From Sipunculus nudus (Eukaryota; Annelida; Sipuncula; Golfingiida; Sipunculidae), in the NCBI GenBank assembly GCA_026874595.1, contig CM049322.1, positions 52,913,386 to 52,977,385 on the forward strand: a DNA stretch of 64,000 nt. Direction: 5' to 3'. Shown here piece after piece: positions 1 through 15,199 of the stretch. Every line of letters begins with the position of its first letter. Within the stretch, counting starts at the first letter, position 1. Made by a program: the position numbers and the translations under genes. Under the pieces are notes generated by a model. The model had not been told where the DNA came from, ran no database searches, and saw only the letters and a list, made by a program, of their open reading frames with translations.

Positions 1-499
1 GGACAATGCAATTGAGTAATAACGTGTTCTTATTTGATCCGGTACTAAATGTGGGAGCTAATTGACTATTATTGAAATATGGTTTTGCTGTGCTGTTTAA
101 CTAATCTTACCTTTGATCAAAAAGCGATTCATGCAAAAAAGTTAAATAATCTTTTCATTTTTGGCATTTCAAATCACAGCAAAATGTCAGTGTCTCATCT
201 GTGGTTTTACCTAATGTGCTGAAACCTCTTACGTGTATTGGTAATGACTTGTTCTATCATTTCCAGAAGAGTGGTGGCGCCACGTTTATTTTTGTTCGTA
301 CATTTTTCCTATATGCTTAGACTTGCAAATTGCAGCAAAGGTGTCAGTTTCTCATCTGTGGATTCATCTTGTGTCTTGGTATGTTTATTTATTCATTATT
401 TCACCTCATAAGTTTATATATCCTAACGAGTTTTTTTTGTTTGACGAAGATAGAAAGTCATCTGAGCGAAAGCGATCACTCCTTGTCCGTCATCCGTTC

Positions 500-1720
500 T
501 TATGTTTGTTATCAAGGCACAAATTATGACCATTTAACCTTGGATATTCTAACTCCACATCAACAGAGGAACTTAAATACTCTCCTTGGACACCTGAAAT
601 TAGGTCACCGCGACATATATTCCCTGAGGTAGGGGCTTGTTTGTGCACCCCAGAACAAAATTTGATTTGAAAATTTTATACCAAAGCTCCAATATCTGAA
701 TAACTGCCATGATTTTTTCCATGCATATGTATCATTATGAGTTTCATCAGTTACCCAAAGCTGATGGCACTGCCTTTATTTTTTTCTCATTTTTACAGAT
801 TTTTGTCTCCTATTTCGAGACTTCCATATGAAGCAATCCGGCTGTTAAAACGGCACAAACCGTAACCGTTAGACATAGAAACAACTTAGTCTACCTTCAG
901 GGAGGTCATAGACAAATCTCCTTGGAACACTGCAGCTAGGTCATGATGCCAGCTAACAGTCTAAAAAATGATTTTGAGTATCCAGAGTCAGACAGAGCAC
1001 AAATTGTTACCAATAGGCCTAAAATCTACAGCTGTAACATTCAGGGAGGTCCTGGGCATATCCCTTTAGAAACAAACTATGTTATGGCGACCCATATTCT
1101 GTTACCTATATTCTGCAAGAAACTGGCCAAAAGTATGATCATGAGCACCCAGTAATCAGGCAAGGCACAAAATGGTATTGTTGACCTAACATCTTGTAAT
1201 ATGACATCCAGGGACATCCATAAAGTTTTTTAATAAAAAAATTAGGTCACTGTGACCTATATTCTGTAAGCTATGGGCATAATATATACTTTTGAGTATC
1301 AGGAAAATCAGACTGGGTTGTTGGATCTGAAAATATTTGTCCTGATGTTAAGGGATGTCAATGTAGTGTATCCTTTCACACATAAAACAAGATCAATGTA
1401 ACCTATAACATGTGAGCTATGTGAAAGAACATGCTGTATATATGTCAGAAGGACAGATGTTTGACATCAGTATCTAGGAACTCCCTGGTAAAACTTTCGT
1501 GGAAACATAAGTAACATCGTTGTTGCTTATTTCCGAAAGACTATGGGCAAAAACATGATTTAAACTCTCTGAAAGTCATTCCACCCATAACTCAAGGTTT
1601 ATTATTATATATATTTTTTAACAGATTCTATCATCAATAATAAATACATTCATCACCTGTCCGTCAAATTCAGCTGAGCGTCATGACCCGTGGGTCACTT
1701 TTTAATATTGTGCTTAAACA
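500..1720 (-). repeat. Dispersed repeat, inverted copy of the 27-kb element
   Basis: Several blocks match, in reverse complement, blocks at 26990-27550. One is the shared GACCCGTGGGTCATGACG block (near 1680 and 26992). Others are blocks reading CCAAGGAGAT followed by GACCTCCCTGG when reversed. I infer two copies of one decayed, probably non-autonomous element in opposite orientation. No coding capacity is visible and the ends are not resolved. Confidence 0.5.
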
Positions 1721-2684
1721 TTATGATCAAGGAAACGGAGTACGGTGTTATATGATGCTATTAATAGTGGCCTCAAATAGGACATCCCGCACACATGAAC
1801 ACATTTTGTTATTGATGTATAGAATTTAGCACAACGTAGTATTGTTATAGAGCATTTAAAACGTTATACTTATAATACTGCGCACACGAACACATTCATG
1901 TGATTCTTTACTAAGATATGAAAATCTCCCGATGTTTTCAGCACATTTAGTAACATTCTAAATATGGCAAACGAACCTTGAAACTGGTTTTGATATACGC
2001 AGACTAGAAACCATTCGGGTAATTTAATTTTCCTTGGACCGACTGGAAACCAATATGTGATGTGCGAATATGGAATTGGGCCTACATGTAAAATCATATA
2101 ATATGTGCTATTTATCATAGTATATTGTTTGGCAATACCAGATATTTGATTTTCTGTTAACAGGTGCTTTTTAGGCAGTGTTCTGTGCCAGTTAGACAGT
2201 GTTCGTATGTAATGAACAACATAAAGAAAAGCAATCGCAATCAATAAGTAAAGGCTTTGATACTGATTAGTAAAAACACCAATATATTCTGGAGAACATG
2301 GCTGATAACGTTGTGATAAAACATTAAATGTTCTGTGGTCTAGAGGACCCAATGCTGTGAGATAGTTAGACCAAATCTCAACCATCAACAGGCAACGCTC
2401 TGCAGGCTTAATGAGGAGTCCAAGTCCAATGTCCATGTTTCACTCATAAAGGAATACCCCTTTCAGGTTCTCGTCGGTGGAATGACCCAGCAATAGGGAT
2501 AATTATCCACCATGACCCACAGATGCACTAGTCACCGGGCCTAGTTAACACCAGAATATAAAAATATGAGTGGAAGCGTGCGCTGCTGTCATGCAGTCCG
2601 AAAGCAGAATAGATTTCTGCAAATGTAAATATTTAGTTAAGGAAGCATTAAGAGATATAAGCACTTACCCTCAACAAAAAATAA

Positions 2685-2699
2685 CCCCCCCCCCCCCCC
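2685..2699 (+). repeat. Poly-C tract (C15)
   Basis: An uninterrupted run of 15 C lies in otherwise AT-rich sequence. Similar tracts occur near 22720 and 23110. This is a simple repeat with no function visible. Confidence 0.9.
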
Positions 2700-5600
2700 A
2701 ACAAAAGAAATAAAACTTTAAATATTCATTGACACGATATATTACACAAACTTTATCAGTATAAACACCATTACATATTGATGGAAAGTGAACTTACCAT
2801 TCACGTTCATGCATACCTGAGTCAGCTTTTTTGTATCTTTGGTTAAGAAATATTTTTGTAGAGGTAACCGTTTCCAATTTAAATGTTTGCTTATGTAAGT
2901 ACTCTGTACATCTGTAGCATCCTTTCTAATTTCGGACATCATGACAGGGCCTTTTACGCGATAATCCTGGCATCAAACAGGCTCCGTGTGCCACTTCTGT
3001 ACCTAGGTGTGTGTTATTCCCAGTGATGCCGCATAAAAAAGGGGAACCCGGAAAGGCGCTTTCCTCTGTCTGTAATGGTTTATTCTAATGTTTACGGAGA
3101 AACGGTTGTCTTGAAGTACAAACATTGTATTTTTTTTTAATATCGATTGAAAATGCCCTTTTATGTGATGACAGATTATTGAAATTAAGCATGAATACCT
3201 GCTTATTTCTGAATAAATAAAAAAATTTGTAACCATTTGAGTAAAATAAATATCTTTAAAATATTTACAAAATACGACATGGCCAATTTCTCTTGATTGT
3301 GGTTTGCTCGATACTTTATGGTAACATGTTCATGAAACAAATACATCTGTGCAAGGAAAAGTAAAGCCTAGGGCTCCCTATGTTAACAGGGCCTTTCGCC
3401 CACGGTAAAACCACTTCACATATAAGGAAGTTTTAATAGTGATCTTGCTCGATGAAGAAGCCAATGTAAATGAAGGTTAATTTACAGAATGATTACCAAA
3501 GAAAGACATAGCATGCCCGTGAAGCAATTAACTAATGATTATAAGTGAGACGTTCACTTACAGTTCTCCGTGTTTATCAAGTATACCAGCTTCTCTGTAT
3601 TTAAAATGATAACCGAATCGATGTAAAAATCTGTGTAGAGAAAAAATGTTAATCAATATCTGACGGTGTTCGTGTTATGCTTTTATCGCTTTTTCCTATT
3701 ATATATTTTTAAATATTAAATTGTGTGGCAATGAAAGTGTCCGATCAATCAAAAATGCCTTAATATAACAAGGTGTTTTATACGTTTTACTGCTTAAATA
3801 GATTATTTGTAGTGTTAACATAATTACATATTGTTAAGTCATTATAAGTCAATATTGGATTGATATGGTCACGCCTAAGGTGTTTTGGGTTCGCTACTAA
3901 TTTTAAGTACATGTATTCTCCAACGAAACTGTCAGTAGATGTGACCCGGAGCTCTAATTCTGCCAATGATCCTATTCATAAACTTTCAATATTGAATTTC
4001 ATCTTCCGGAACCTTATACAATATTTAATGGTCAGTGTTTATTAACATTTAAATTAACATTTTACATGATTGTCTTTGTCAAGGTAATGTAAATATAACC
4101 ATTTTTTAAATGACATTCTCTTGCGATTTATTTCTGAAGACAAGTTTTTTTTTTTTGTCATTGTTGGCAAATATATTAATCTCTTGTGTCCATCATTCTG
4201 TGGTATACAAAAAGGTCTGGTATATGTACCTAAAATGCCAGAGTTTGATACTTTAATCAGGTTGTTCAGTTTAAGGTAAGCGTCTATGACAGTCAAATCC
4301 CACTATGTTCTAGGGATCAAACCAAGCAAACAGACGCGTTAAAAATCTGGCTGTTGGACAGAGTTACTCTTGTAGCAGTCACTATAACCGACTGTCGGAA
4401 AAAAAACAGTCAATTGTAAAAACTATGTTGACAAGAAACCCCAAGATTTCATTTGTACAAATTAACATAAAACAGCACAATATCTTATGATGTGATGTGT
4501 ATTTGATACGACACTGACTTCAAATAATAAAAAAAGATGTTGTTTTACACAACCCTTTAAAATTGACACGGATTACTTTCCACTAGGACGCTTCAAACCC
4601 CAAAGTCACATGCTGAGATTTTGACATGAACATTCAGGACCCTTCGATTTTTCTTCCTTTTCATAGCCCTGTCCAGTTTATCAAATTTTCCTCAACGTTA
4701 TAAATGAAAAACCCCATTCTCTCACATCCTCTTCTTTGAGCTTCCTTCTAACGCTAGCCCTCTCTAATAATCTGTTCTGGCCCACCACTGCTTTATAAAC
4801 GTTGGATATGAAATGTTAGTTACTTGCGCTGTATTGTATTGTATTGAACCACAAGGATGTACTGATTAAATGTTGTATTGTATATCACAGTATTTTATTC
4901 TGTTCTTTACTGATGTATGACATCCTGCGGTTGGAATGTGAGCGTTAGGGCTCAAACAGAAAGATTTTATGGACTTGAGTGTTCAATAGTTAATAGCCTA
5001 CTCATCCTCGAGGACTCGTTACCATAGCAAAGCGTTACAGATAGAACATCAAAATATTATAATTTTTTTTGGCAAAATCAGTTTGTTGGTACAGGAAAGA
5101 AGTCATAACGGGTTTACATTTATTGTGTGTATGGGTATGAAATGCTGCTCTTACTTTGATAAAGCGAGGAAATATTATTTATATTGATCAGAAACAGATT
5201 ATATTCACAGAAAAAATCGTTAATTACATGAATAATATGCAGGTCTACCGAGGACATCGGGTTTGTTAATATTACTAATGTTTTCCTTTCAAGAACTAGT
5301 CGAGCATTAGATAAACAACAAGATCATCTCGTATAGATAGGTAATTATAGATGCATTAAATACTGTGCTTTGTTACAAAAGAACAATGGCCAATTTTAGG
5401 TGGAACCAAAAATATACACAGAGTGGTGTATCTGCAATCAATTTGAAGAATGGAACCTAAAGATTCTTACGGAAATAACCAATACTTTTCATTTTCTCAG
5501 TTTCTGAAGTGGCCGTCAAAGTTCTTTAATAATCATTAGCATACATTTCGCCCCAGTTTTTTGTGGCACGGATATGAGAATAGACCTTAAGTAAGTCCTC

Positions 5601-7205
5601 TTCCACTTCCCTTTGCATCCCTCAGTTGAAAGACGCGCCGAGGAAAGAATAAGAGATCCACTAAAAGAAAAGGAATAGGCATAATATTTGGTCCGTAAAG
5701 AATTTGGTCATAATACCAACATTTCTTTTAAATATGATATATATGATATGTTTCCACGGGACATACACAGTCCCACTACAAAAAAAGAAAAGGCATAACA
5801 TTTGGTCCGTAGAGAATTTGGCTGAACAACCATATTATCATAAAATATGGTCCAAGGAACATTCAAAGACATTTAAAGTTGAAAAGAAGAAGGACTTTAA
5901 GAAAAAGGAGAGATAATTGATGACCCGTTAAGGTTGTCATTTGGAGAGTCTCCATTTGTTAATATTTATAATGTGTTTCATGAAAATTTATTAAATTTTT
6001 GCTGAGTAGTCCCAACGCCATAAAAGTCTGGTATCAGATAATCTATCGGTGTTAACACTTAGAAACTAACGGGCGGACGCAAGGTGACACAGAAAATGAC
6101 CTGGTAAACACTGTCTTCATAAAATATGCATAAATTTTGCGGAGGATTAACCTTAGGGGAAAACTCTCTTTATTAATAATGACAATGTGTTTCATGAAAA
6201 TCATTCAGAGTTTTGTCATTGAAACGGCACCAAAAATGTGGTGACCTATGATCTCTTTAAACATGCATGTACATAATATTAGAACCCCAAATATTTTGGA
6301 ATCTTTGTAATGGATCCGCTGCTGATTGAAGTGTCCGATACTATGACATGCAAGATTTAATAAACATTCCCTGATAAAATATTATTTTATGTAATGCCAT
6401 ATAAAATTTGAAAGTAAAATATTGCAGTCTTTTGTTGAAAGAAAAGATCTAAAAGTGCGGTAATTGACATTGGACAATAGTCAATTGTCCAGTTGTTAAG
6501 AGAAGAATTGTGCTAAAAAAATGAAAGAAGCATGAAAATAGGCATAACAGTTGTCCATACCATACTCAATATTTTTAGATATAGGGCCAAGCGGAATTCA
6601 CCCTATCTTGGTCAAAATCTAAGATGGCGGCCAAGATGGCCGCCGGATTATAAAATATCAGTATATCCGGTTATATTGGTCCTAGAATGCATTGCAGGTG
6701 CACTATTTCTATGCGTTTGGGGTCAAGAAATTCTTTTATAAGGGTTTCAAGTCTGTATAATGACTCTGTGAATGAATTCCGGTTTTGTTGATTTTGATAT
6801 TTTGCCAAATTTGCCTTTGTCTACCGAATCGAACATATTTTTGAGTTCTGCACAGCAATCGCAAACTTTATTGTTGTTCTCAAATGAAAGTGTCATTTTC
6901 TAGGCTAGGTAATTCTGTTCTGTCGTGCATTTGGATGCATGAAGTGTAGAACAATTTTGATTGCAATATTTCATATTTCTTCCTTTAAATTTCCCTTTGT
7001 TCGCATGATGTAAAAGTTGATGGGTGCAAGGAACTTGTCTGGCAAAAAAAATAAAATTAAGAAATTGACATGTTCATGAAAACACTAAACATTGGGATAT
7101 TTGAAACCTACATGCATGTAATTAGATTCTACGATCAACGTAACTTTCATGTTAACCTCTGTTAGTGCAATAGGGAAATATCAAATGCATAAATAAACTG
7201 TGCTG

Positions 7206-7207
<2 letters not shown>

Positions 7208-7252
<45 letters not shown>

Positions 7253-7256
7253 TATT
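7208..7256. repeat. (TA)n microsatellite
   Basis: A near-perfect TA dinucleotide run with a small CA interruption at its right end. No gene is attached. Confidence 0.9.
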
Positions 7257-7607
7257 AATTTTTAGTATTCGAGCCTTATGTCTGTTTCAATGTTATGAAA
7301 TGGACAGTCGAGTGGTACACCACTCATCTATCTACACTAGTGCCCCGGATTCGATCAACATCGTTCCTTTCGGAGTGGGTTGCAGTGGTCCGTGCAAAGT
7401 CGGTGTTCTCCGTGTCCTCTGAGTTCCTCAATAAATATTCACGAAAGCAACAATTCGAACCATTGAGAGGGGCTTGTAATAGTTATTATAACTAATTGTA
7501 CAATCCATATAAAAGATATATAATAATAAAATAAACAGTCCATATAAATTCAAGTTTATCTTGCTTATAATTATTATATCCGACTCAATGCGTGCTTGGC
7601 AGTATAA

Positions 7608-7710
<103 letters not shown>

Positions 7711-9480
7711 AAGCTCACATGTGTCAGATTCTATGCCTTCTGTGTATGTATTTAAATTTTGCTAAAAGTGTTTTTTTCATCAACACATCCAAGGGTAAAA
7801 TCTGGTAAAATTTGATGAATACTGCATTTTCAAATGAAATTTCATTTGCTGAGCTGTGGTTCATTATATTTATTTTTTTTCTTATTTCTTCTGTTTAATT
7901 TCCACAGAGGCGATGGATGAAAGAAATTTAGCTATTATGTCTGATATCAAATTTGGAGCTTGATATATCTGCGAAGAATAGTTAGCATTTTTTTAAATCT
8001 ACAAAATCGATGTTGAATTTATGATTAAATTCGTGTTAACCTTTGTTAGTGAAATTGAGAAATATCAGATTGTAGTGCTTAAATTTAATATATATGTAAT
8101 AGTTACATGTAATTGAATACCATGCGTGTTTCAACGGAAAAATGTATCCATAAATTATTTATTCTACATGCGTGCATGACAGGATACACACATATGTAGA
8201 AGCTCACTCCCGTTTGCTGTATAGATTCTATGCTTCATTTGCCATAAGGTGATGACTTTCACATTGTATGCTGGAATGAACACAGAATCTGCACACGATT
8301 TGATGAGCACAACATGTTGCTGTTTGCTACTTTTGTGCTATGGTGATGAATGCAGGATATACTCAACATATATGTAGATACATTTGCAGATTGCTAATAT
8401 TGTGATGTTGTGATGATGCTCGAATGGAATAATCAACGGCTATCAGAAAAAAGTCACTGCTTTTGCTGTGATGTTATTTTCGTGATTTAAAACTTTATCT
8501 TTTTTTAACGAGTTGGCATTCATTTTGCATGATGTGTTGTGTCATCAATATACTTTCATTTGCTAACGTAATGCACACTTGTAGATTGATGTAGTACATA
8601 CATGTATTATTAGAATATTTACCACATGTATCAAACTTCAGGGGTTAGTTCCCAAGCCAGCTGATCTTTGAATTTTAATGGATGCATGAGGGAATGGAAG
8701 AACAAGGCACAAGAGAGAATTTTCGAATTCACACCACAAGGTTGGAAAATATAATAAACTCTTAGGAATTTTGATTACATCAAAATTCAGTACAAAGTTT
8801 GGTTTGAGTATTCATTGACTTGCTTGGTGAATGTTAAGGCTATGTACTTTAAGCTGATGTTCTGTGGCGGTCAACTGATTTTTCAATTGAATGTTTGGGA
8901 AACTTTTATTTCATACCACGTGCTTCATCAAGTGAACATACATTATTGAGAATAGACTTGGTCTAAAAATTATTCCTGAATATTAATACTACTAAACAGA
9001 ATAGTTTATTACACAAAATTTTGTAATATTGCCATCAACTTTTTTCTTAGTTATGCCTGAATATTTTATTTAAGATCTGACAGGACAACAGTGTTTTCTT
9101 CTGGTGCATCACACAATTCCAATTTACTAACGATCAATTCTGTTTAACTTATGTGCAAGACTCAGTCCCAGTCCAATCTGCAATTTTGCATCATGTGCAC
9201 ATGGTGTTATTTTTTTTCAAATACATGTAGTAAATATTTTTTTATTTCTTATAATATTTATAAATTCATGCAAGTAATATAAAAGATATTTATTATGTAA
9301 GCAATTGAAGTCTTTTAAGACAAAAGCGGGAAATGCAAAGTCAATGTCAACTAATCTGTCAAGGATAATCTTACCATATCACCAAAGTAGCCGGCAAATT
9401 ACAAATTGCACAAGTATCTACAAGTTTGCTGATTCTGTCAAGCGCAATCATCCCATAACAAAGATAGCATAGCAAGGGAT

Positions 9481-9560
9481 AGGACGTCGCCTAGCGGTTA
9501 TAGCTTTGGACATCGGAGTTGTAGGTCTCCACTACGAACCCCGTCGATGTGTCAATGGCA
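9481..9560 (+). repeat. tRNA-derived SINE-like head
   Basis: The sequence has an A-box-like block (TCGCCTAGCGGTTATAGC) followed by a degenerate B-box-like block (CTACGAACCCC) at tRNA-like spacing. The arms do not fold as a good cloverleaf, so this is more likely a decayed SINE head than a working tRNA gene. The inference is weak. Confidence 0.35.
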
Positions 9561-11527
9561 TAATGGTGAAATTTCACCAGAAACAAAGAGATTCCCTCTA
9601 ATGTCTTAACGTTAGGATATGACTTCTGTTTATAAGATACCGTTTTTCTCGTATGGATAAACTAATTATCATAGAAAGTGATACCATTAGGTCTAGATCT
9701 ACCCTTATCAAAAGCCTACAGCACGATGTTGTTACCTTCTAAATGTGTACTTGGTCTGTGTTCATGTAAGCAAAGAGTCTAAAAGCTGCAGCATCACCTC
9801 ATAGTAAAAGAGGTATTGGATCTATACACCTGACAGGTGCGAGCTTTAACCCTCTGTGTGTATTTTGACATGCACGCATTTAGTCCTAAATAAAATTTAT
9901 TAACAATAAAATTTATTGTCCTTACTTTTTGTTTGGAGGCTGGATACCTGGGGAGGTGGGGTGGGGGTAAGGGGAATTAAAGCGGGTTTTTTTACATCGT
10001 CTCTAGAGGAAGAGGAAGTGGGCTGGTCATAGTCTGTATTGTGCTCTTCATATTTTCTCAGCAACAAAGCCTCATGATAAACCGCCAGGACTTATTCTCT
10101 TCTGAGATAAATGATATTTACCCTGTTAAAATTCTTAAAATCATAGGTATCAGTGGGGTGCTTTTGTTGGAACATGATAGCTCACAACAACCTCGTTTTC
10201 GGCTTGAATGCAAGTACATTATTGTTGCTGTGGCATTGCCAATTGATATTGTTACTTCACAAACGGCATCCATACTTGTATGTACTTATATGTACTAAAC
10301 TGTCCTTATATATTTGCGATTATTGTGCAAATTATTTTTATGTACTGATCTGTATTGAGTAGCCTTTTTTTACAATATACACGTGTAAATGGTGTATAAA
10401 TGTGTAAAATAATACGAGTATGCCAAAGAATATTGGATATAATATTTAACGTCCTTAATTGACGGGGAATTACATATATGTAAAATAACACAAACTTAGC
10501 GGAATGACCAATCGAAAAAATATATTCTTCACTTCGATATTCATCCCGGCTAAAATCCATACAGGCCTTCAGCATTAAAGATACGAAAGGACTGGGTTGT
10601 TAAATTAATTTTTGTTTACCTTTTACGATATCAATAAAACCAAACATATATGTTTGGGTTCAATTTCATCAGAAATATTACTTCTGTTTCAATTAATTAT
10701 TTTTTTTACAAAAGAATATAGCCGAAACCTCCAAAATAGTTGTTTATGAACATGGATGAACATGTTGAAAGCCATGGATATGATTTCCTTATAGTGTTAT
10801 ACAAAAGGCATAACTTAAACTTAAATAATTGCATTATTTTGGGCAGGCGTTGCTCATTGTGTATGTAACAAACGAGACCTTACAAAATGAGCACCACGAG
10901 TATAGTTTAGTACCCGGCTGGCGACTCACCTTAACCAAACAGTCATAGAAGTTGGAGCATTTGACATACTATTCAATTGGGTACTTGAAAAGGCAGATTG
11001 TAACTCATTCAGGCTTAGGAACGATAAAATATGGATACGTTTAACATTTCAATAAGCGGAAAATCTAAAGAAACTTTATAATTAGAGTATAACATTTAAT
11101 ATTCAAAAAGTTTACCTAAATATACAATCAAAATACAGCCACGCTGTTTCCCGCATTTGAATCACAACAAAGTGTAATTAACGTCATATGAATTAAAAAG
11201 ATATATATATGTAATATATCTCTGTTTCTACTCTAAACTTGACTTAGATACCTTGGTATATATCTCGGGAATATTTGATATTAATGATTAATAATGAATA
11301 ACAAAATATCTGTAAAAGATTTTTTTTTGTAATAGTTATTCAGTTTATAACAGAAATTTTTTTTAATGTGAGCTTTTGTTGGTTGTATAATATAACACTC
11401 GCCACAAAACGGTAATATATTTTACTTTTACCTGTCCCCCATGTTTGACAAGTTGCCATTCAATCCTGGGTGAAGAGGGGGCACCATTTTGGTAAATACA
11501 TTGGCTGGAAATCATAGCGTTAGAACG

Positions 11528-11605
11528 CGGTCAGTTCGGAATCGAACCCACATCCTTTCGGTCACGAATCCGTCGCACTAACCATAATGCCAAAATATTC
11601 CACGC
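11528..11605 (-). repeat. tRNA-derived SINE-like head (minus strand)
   Basis: Read on the minus strand it has a tRNA-like A-box (TGGCATTATGGTTAGTGCG) and a near-consensus B-box (GGGTTCGATTCC) at normal spacing. The acceptor stem does not pair well. I read it as a SINE head; a decayed tRNA gene is the alternative. Confidence 0.45.
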
Positions 11606-13084
11606 TATATATGAGTTTGTGCATACATATGAAAATATCTTCACAAGAGTGATGCATTTGCTGCCAGTCCATGCTTATTCGCATATACACATTTACACGC
11701 GTACGCACAAATTATATTCGAACCCTTGACCTTTTAGGCATATTAATAAAAGATGACTCATTAATGATGACTCATGAATGACAGAACCGGAGGATGTTTT
11801 CATGAGTGCAAAGGCAAATTTCAAGAAAACGAATGAGTGTCAAGGTTTAAAGTGCTTTATTTTGATGTTTTAACTGCCGTTATGGCTATGTAACTGGAAA
11901 ACTATGGTGTTATTCCTGGAAAAGATATATTAATATATCGACTACCAGTGATTTTATGTATTACATACACTGCAGTAGAATGGGTAAAATACAGTCCTAT
12001 ACAAAGTTCAGATAGCATTGTTAATGATAGTACGAGTGACATATAATTAAAATGACTATTTTTTTGTCATCAAAGATATATTCTGTATATAATTTTCTTT
12101 TGCTAAAGGAAAGTGCATGTGCAAGTATCTGAATCTCAATCAGAAATTTCTTCCGAAACATTTCTAATCAGTATCACGCTTTTAAGTGTATTAGGCTCAC
12201 ACTCAGTCGCACAAAACCAAGCACGTCGGATATTTAAGCAATACCAATTTTATTAAAATTATATGTGAAAAATGAAACGACATCATCCCAAATTGTGCAC
12301 AGCCAGATTTAATAAAACATATCCAGTGTGATAAAAATCGACATAAACAGTAATGATTTCTTAAATGACCCTAACAGTTGAAACATAGTCCTTGTAAAAG
12401 ATAAATCTTTGACTATTAAATTCTATGCATTATCATTCTTCTATACTACTCTGAATGTTTCATTTCGTTCCCTTTTCCATTGGAATCAAATGCATTGTTA
12501 CCCTTGAATATAATAAAATACCAAAATCATTTTAGATTTTCTGTATAAATGTGACATGGAGATTTCAAATAGTGTTGTTGAACAAGTAAACGTGACAAGC
12601 TGCATTGTTCTTCTGCTGAGAATAAAATGATCAGCTGGATGGTTTGCGTCGGCAGGTAAATAGGCTTAGTCTCATGGTTGTGCGCCGGTAGGTAAATATG
12701 ACCAGCTGGATGTTTATGCGACGGCAAGACAACACGATCGGGTCATTGATGGTGCTGACGAAAAATGACTGTATGGTTTATAAGGTCTTTTTGTTATTAT
12801 TGTGCTTCCATTGGATAAAATTATTAGCTACATGATAGGGCAGTAACGGGTCTAGGAACCAATACATAGAGTACATTCCATAGAGTAACCAATCCCGATA
12901 AAACTTCTGAGGATACAACGATCAGCCACTGATGGTATAAGCAGGAATATAGCGAATATCTCTATAATTGTACAGCAGGGCATATATTGATCAATGCAAT
13001 GGCATAGGAACACAGTAAGTAGTCTAAATTCGGAGGCAGCTAGGGTATAGATATGATATTTTAACGTTACTTCATATTTTACTT

Positions 13085-14301
13085 TCATGTAGGTTTCAAA
13101 GTGATGGTCTTGCTTGTGTTTTTATATCTACAATTAAGCCTATCTCTAGTGCGTATGGTATTTTTGATGTCTTTTATCCTGGGTCTATCCTTTGAATGTA
13201 TTTTAACAGTGTGACACGGTATGTATTCATTGGCTAATTGAAGTACGAGGTCTATCCAGCTTTCTGCAGCATAGTTCACATCATCTATTTCTTCGGGTAT
13301 TTCCCTAAATGGAATGTCATCAATGGCTGTGTTGAGCCCTTCAATGTCTGCTTCCTGGTATTTCAAGATTTCAACTGTATATGTTTTTTTTTTTTCAAAT
13401 ATTCTTTAACGGTTTATGTTACAGTATATCACAGCATGGTGTGATGTGCCTAAGAGTGGTAGGGTTCCTGATTTTGTAACACTTCCAGGTGTGCTTGTGA
13501 AATAAAATATCTATGAAATTCGCCGAGGTTTTTTTTTCAAGTAAGTTGGATCGTTGTTTAGTTGGACTAGTTGTCAATCAGATCCAGATGCTTAAGTTCA
13601 CTGTATATGTGAATACTTTTCCATAAAGTACATCGATCGTTTAAGTCTCCCAATATATAGACACCGTCGTTGTTTTTATTCATAGCCGCATGGATTGTAT
13701 CCTGTAGGTTATTCACAAACTCATTTGCTTGGGGTCTGGTCATACTTGGTGGTCTGTAGCATATTGCTACCAGGACTGGTCTGGGTTTCAGACACACTTC
13801 AATCCATATCAGTTCTGATTATTTGTTTTCAAGATCATTTCTTCTCTTGCAATGCAGTGAAGTGTGCATATAGATAAAAAAAGCTCCGCCTCCTCTAATT
13901 TATTTGTCCTTGTGATATACATTTCAGTTCGATAGTTCAATTTCTTCATCAGTTAAAGAGTTTGTAAGCCATGTTCGCTTATACCTATCATTTTCAAATT
14001 TATGCTGATGATACAAGACAATTTGTAGCTGATCTGGTTTGGAGTTTGCTTGAGTTCTTTAAAGAAGTGTTTAAAAATTTTGAGATCCATGATACTTTTA
14101 TTGGTACTATTCGCTCCGGTTTCTCTTAGGATTTGGTCCTGATTTGACAGCCCCTTTCTTGACCCCATCAACAAGATCGGGACTCTGGTGAAAGTTGTTC
14201 CTATCCTTCTCGTCGTTTTCTTTCGTGTTGCCTTCGTGTTTAATCGTTTGATGCTGATTTTTCCGGTAATGTAACGCTGTAATAATTGTTTTCACGGACA
14301 T
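13085..14301 (-). pseudogene. Broken LINE (non-LTR retrotransposon) endonuclease region
   Basis: Minus-strand reading in pieces shows the 5' part of a LINE ORF2. It has a GISEH-like segment near 13965, a CYRPPS core (13720-13770) followed by GDLNDRC...W and a hydrophobic L-LIDN segment (13567-13700), as in APE-type LINE endonucleases. A linker region follows (13085-13366) with an EEIDDVN-AAESW-like stretch and a basic RDRLN-like end. These pieces lie in different frames separated by stops, so the ORF is dead. No reverse transcriptase domain follows; the sequence stops matching at about 13085. Most LINE copies lose the 5' end, so keeping the endonuclease and losing the RT is the less usual pattern. 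The clade is not determined. Confidence 0.75.
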
Positions 14302-15199
14302 CGTTCTAAAAAATTCAAATTATTTGGAGGTGGCGTGAGCACTGGGCGTCAGTTATATATTGGGTGGTGCGTAACGCGGTCGATTGTTTACAGGTTGACA
14401 ACGTGGGTCCGGTTTTTGTGAAAACGTTTCGCTTTGTTTTTCTTGAGAAATACTATATGACATTTCTTAAAATTTCTCTTATCAAAGCGAAGTTTATTAT
14501 AACATCGTTTACACGTTTTTGGTAATCATGTGGTGGTAATTAGAAAATTACGTCAAACTACGCGCCTACACTAATCCAAAGTTGGTCGACTTTTTTACTG
14601 GGCCCCGTATGTTACACAAAAGTTTATAAAGGGGGAAAGATTGGGTAGATCCAGGACTCTAACCCATGTCGGGTGCGAACATATCCGTACATATCCTTAG
14701 CGCATTTATAGAAAAACAGGCTTCACCAGTGAAACATTCTGGTATGTTTCATCTGCTCCCCGAAACAATATATATATAAATTATGCTGAACAGCCTGTAA
14801 GTCACCTTTCACTCATGGTCATTTTCCTTATTGATTGGCCAATGATGATCAGAATACTGTTAAACAGAAGCTAAAAGCTGGTGTAATTAGTGGTATGCTT
14901 TTACCGTTTTAGTTACGATTAATGTCGAGAAGAACTAGAGTCCATTGTTTTGGTCCAGCTACTTACAGAATTTCCAATTGGACATTTCATTCAATAATAA
15001 ATACAGCAGAATACTAGAGTAACACATTTAGTTCTTCTTATATAATGTATAAATCATCATCAAATATGAAATCAAAACACATTCTAATATTGCCTATTAA
15101 AAAATCTTCTGGAAAAACGTGGTATTCAGTCAAAATAAAAAGTTAATTGGATTCTAGATTTAGTTTCGTCAACCATTTTCTTTGTTCGATTTATTTTAG

